A DNA stretch of 49,549 nucleotides from a bacterium DOLZORAL124_38_8 (lineage in GTDB: Bacteria; Patescibacteriota; Gracilibacteria; UBA4473): contig PDQG01000007.1 of assembly GCA_002747745.1 (NCBI GenBank), positions 1 to 49,549 on the forward strand. The letters are read 5' to 3'. Positions within the stretch are counted from its first letter, which is position 1. Each line of letters begins with the position of its first letter. This document shows positions 49,160-49,549 of this stretch, in pieces. Both the position numbers and the translations under genes were made by a program. Below the pieces are notes generated by a model. The model had not been told where the DNA came from. It made no database searches and saw nothing but the letters and a program-made list of their open reading frames with translations.

Positions 49160-49549
49160 TTATTTTTTTACTGATTTTAATAATTTTTCTGCACATAATT
49201 TACCAAAATTATTAGCAGATTGCGGACTTGCTCCTGTGATAAGTTTTCTATCAATATGACAAGTTTTGTCGGCTTTTTTATTCACGAAACTAACGCCTAA
49301 TTTTTGTAATTCTTCGCCAAATTTCCAAAGCATATGACCGGGCATATAACCAATCATTGGACTTTGTTTATCAACACTATCAGGGAATGCCGACATTTTA
49401 TAGCCTTTGTAAATAAAGTCTTTTTCAGTATCTAAATTTGCCGACAATAACGATGCTGGTGCGTGACAAATTGCCAACATAAATAATCCTTTTTCGTGTG
49501 ACCAATGAATTAACTTTCCTAAATTTTCATTTTTTGGAAGTCCGAGCAT
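49160..49549 (-). CDS. hchA: DJ-1/PfpI superfamily, Hsp31/HchA-like glyoxalase III (5' truncated)
   Basis: The gene runs off the right edge; the Met at 49549 is internal, since Hsp31 proteins have G-H-G-A-L-x-G-L-P just before this point. The visible 129 residues are the C-terminal part: the nucleophile elbow L-A-I-C-H-A-P-A with catalytic Cys followed by His, F-P-D-S-V-D-K-Q with the third catalytic Asp, I-G-Y-M-P-G-H and D-R-K-L-I-T-G-A-S-P. Hsp31 converts methylglyoxal to lactate without cofactor and acts as a holdase. The match is strong for this subfamily over PfpI peptidases. Confidence 0.88.
   Translation of the reverse strand: MLGLPKNENLGKLIHWSHEKGLFMLAICHAPASLLSANLDTEKDFIYKGYKMSAFPDSVDKQSPMIGYMPGHMLWKFGEELQKLGVSFVNKKADKTCHIDRKLITGASPQSANNFGKLCAEKLLKSVKK

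Noticed and set aside
1..49549. UGA read as Gly (translation table 25) or Trp (table 4)
   Set aside because: Conserved genes (tuf, gap, ung, pyrH, tsaD, ribosomal proteins, PBP) are full length with no in-frame UGA, so there is no direct sign of reassignment in this window. Only the absence of UGA stops is reported.
48538..49549. Recent horizontal transfer of the hchA-like gene and membrane gene
   Set aside because: Arg codon choice and base composition look like the neighbours and no mobility gene is near; no evidence from sequence alone.

Overview
The window is an AT-rich, densely packed bacterial chromosome segment, and I read it as a Patescibacteria (Candidate Phyla Radiation) genome. 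The support is indirect: a tandem-repeat family of Cys-rich proteins of a kind I associate with CPR genomes, a PilX-like pilin-type membrane protein, thrombospondin-like Cys-rich surface repeats, many small lineage-specific proteins, and 5' ends without Shine-Dalgarno sequences. The standard code gives complete reading frames, yet none of the 48 visible stop codons is UGA (41 UAA, 7 UAG by my reading). That points to a lineage related to the UGA-reassigning Gracilibacteria/Absconditabacteria in which UGA has fallen out of use. This taxonomy is inference.

Layout. 1-2.6 kb: end of a Cys-rich surface protein, a gene-free stretch full of palindromes and a 158-bp element with 11-bp terminal inverted repeats, and an unknown protein. 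2.6-13.9 kb: lipoprotein, ung, gap, a membrane-anchored zinc metallopeptidase, a guanylate-kinase-like gene switched off by a pentanucleotide repeat, a polyprenyl-phosphate sugar transferase, an EamA transporter, pyrH, a pilin-like protein, a CNNM/CorC protein and unknowns. 13.9-25.6 kb: four copies (A-D) of the Cys-rich family in two tandem pairs, with a Fur-like regulator and its operator, tuf, a secreted protein, a TIM-barrel protein and tRNA-Cys/tRNA-Leu between them. 25.6-31.7 kb: tsaB-like gene, class A PBP, rpe, a Cys-repeat lipoprotein and a TrmB-like regulator. 31.8-41 kb: copy E with a small upstream gene, tRNA-Thr, a VirD4/TraG-like ATPase, an MFS transporter, tsaD and copy F. 41.1-45.1 kb: a shortened S10 operon (rpsJ to rpsC). 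45.2-49.5 kb: Na+/H+ antiporter, cupredoxin-like protein, recX, a membrane protein and a truncated hchA-like gene.

The most distinctive content is (1) six paralogues of about 570-590 residues, each with two homologous zinc-ribbon modules flanking a variable Cys-rich core, with nearly identical 3' ends and shuffled N-terminal types, and (2) a kinase-like gene whose frame depends on the number of GAACA units (7 here, off; 6 or 9 would restore it). Also notable is a promoter architecture in which a TANNNT -10 box lies 6-9 bases before the start codon of at least 16 genes, implying widespread leaderless mRNAs, while tuf, gap and the S10 operon keep short leaders.
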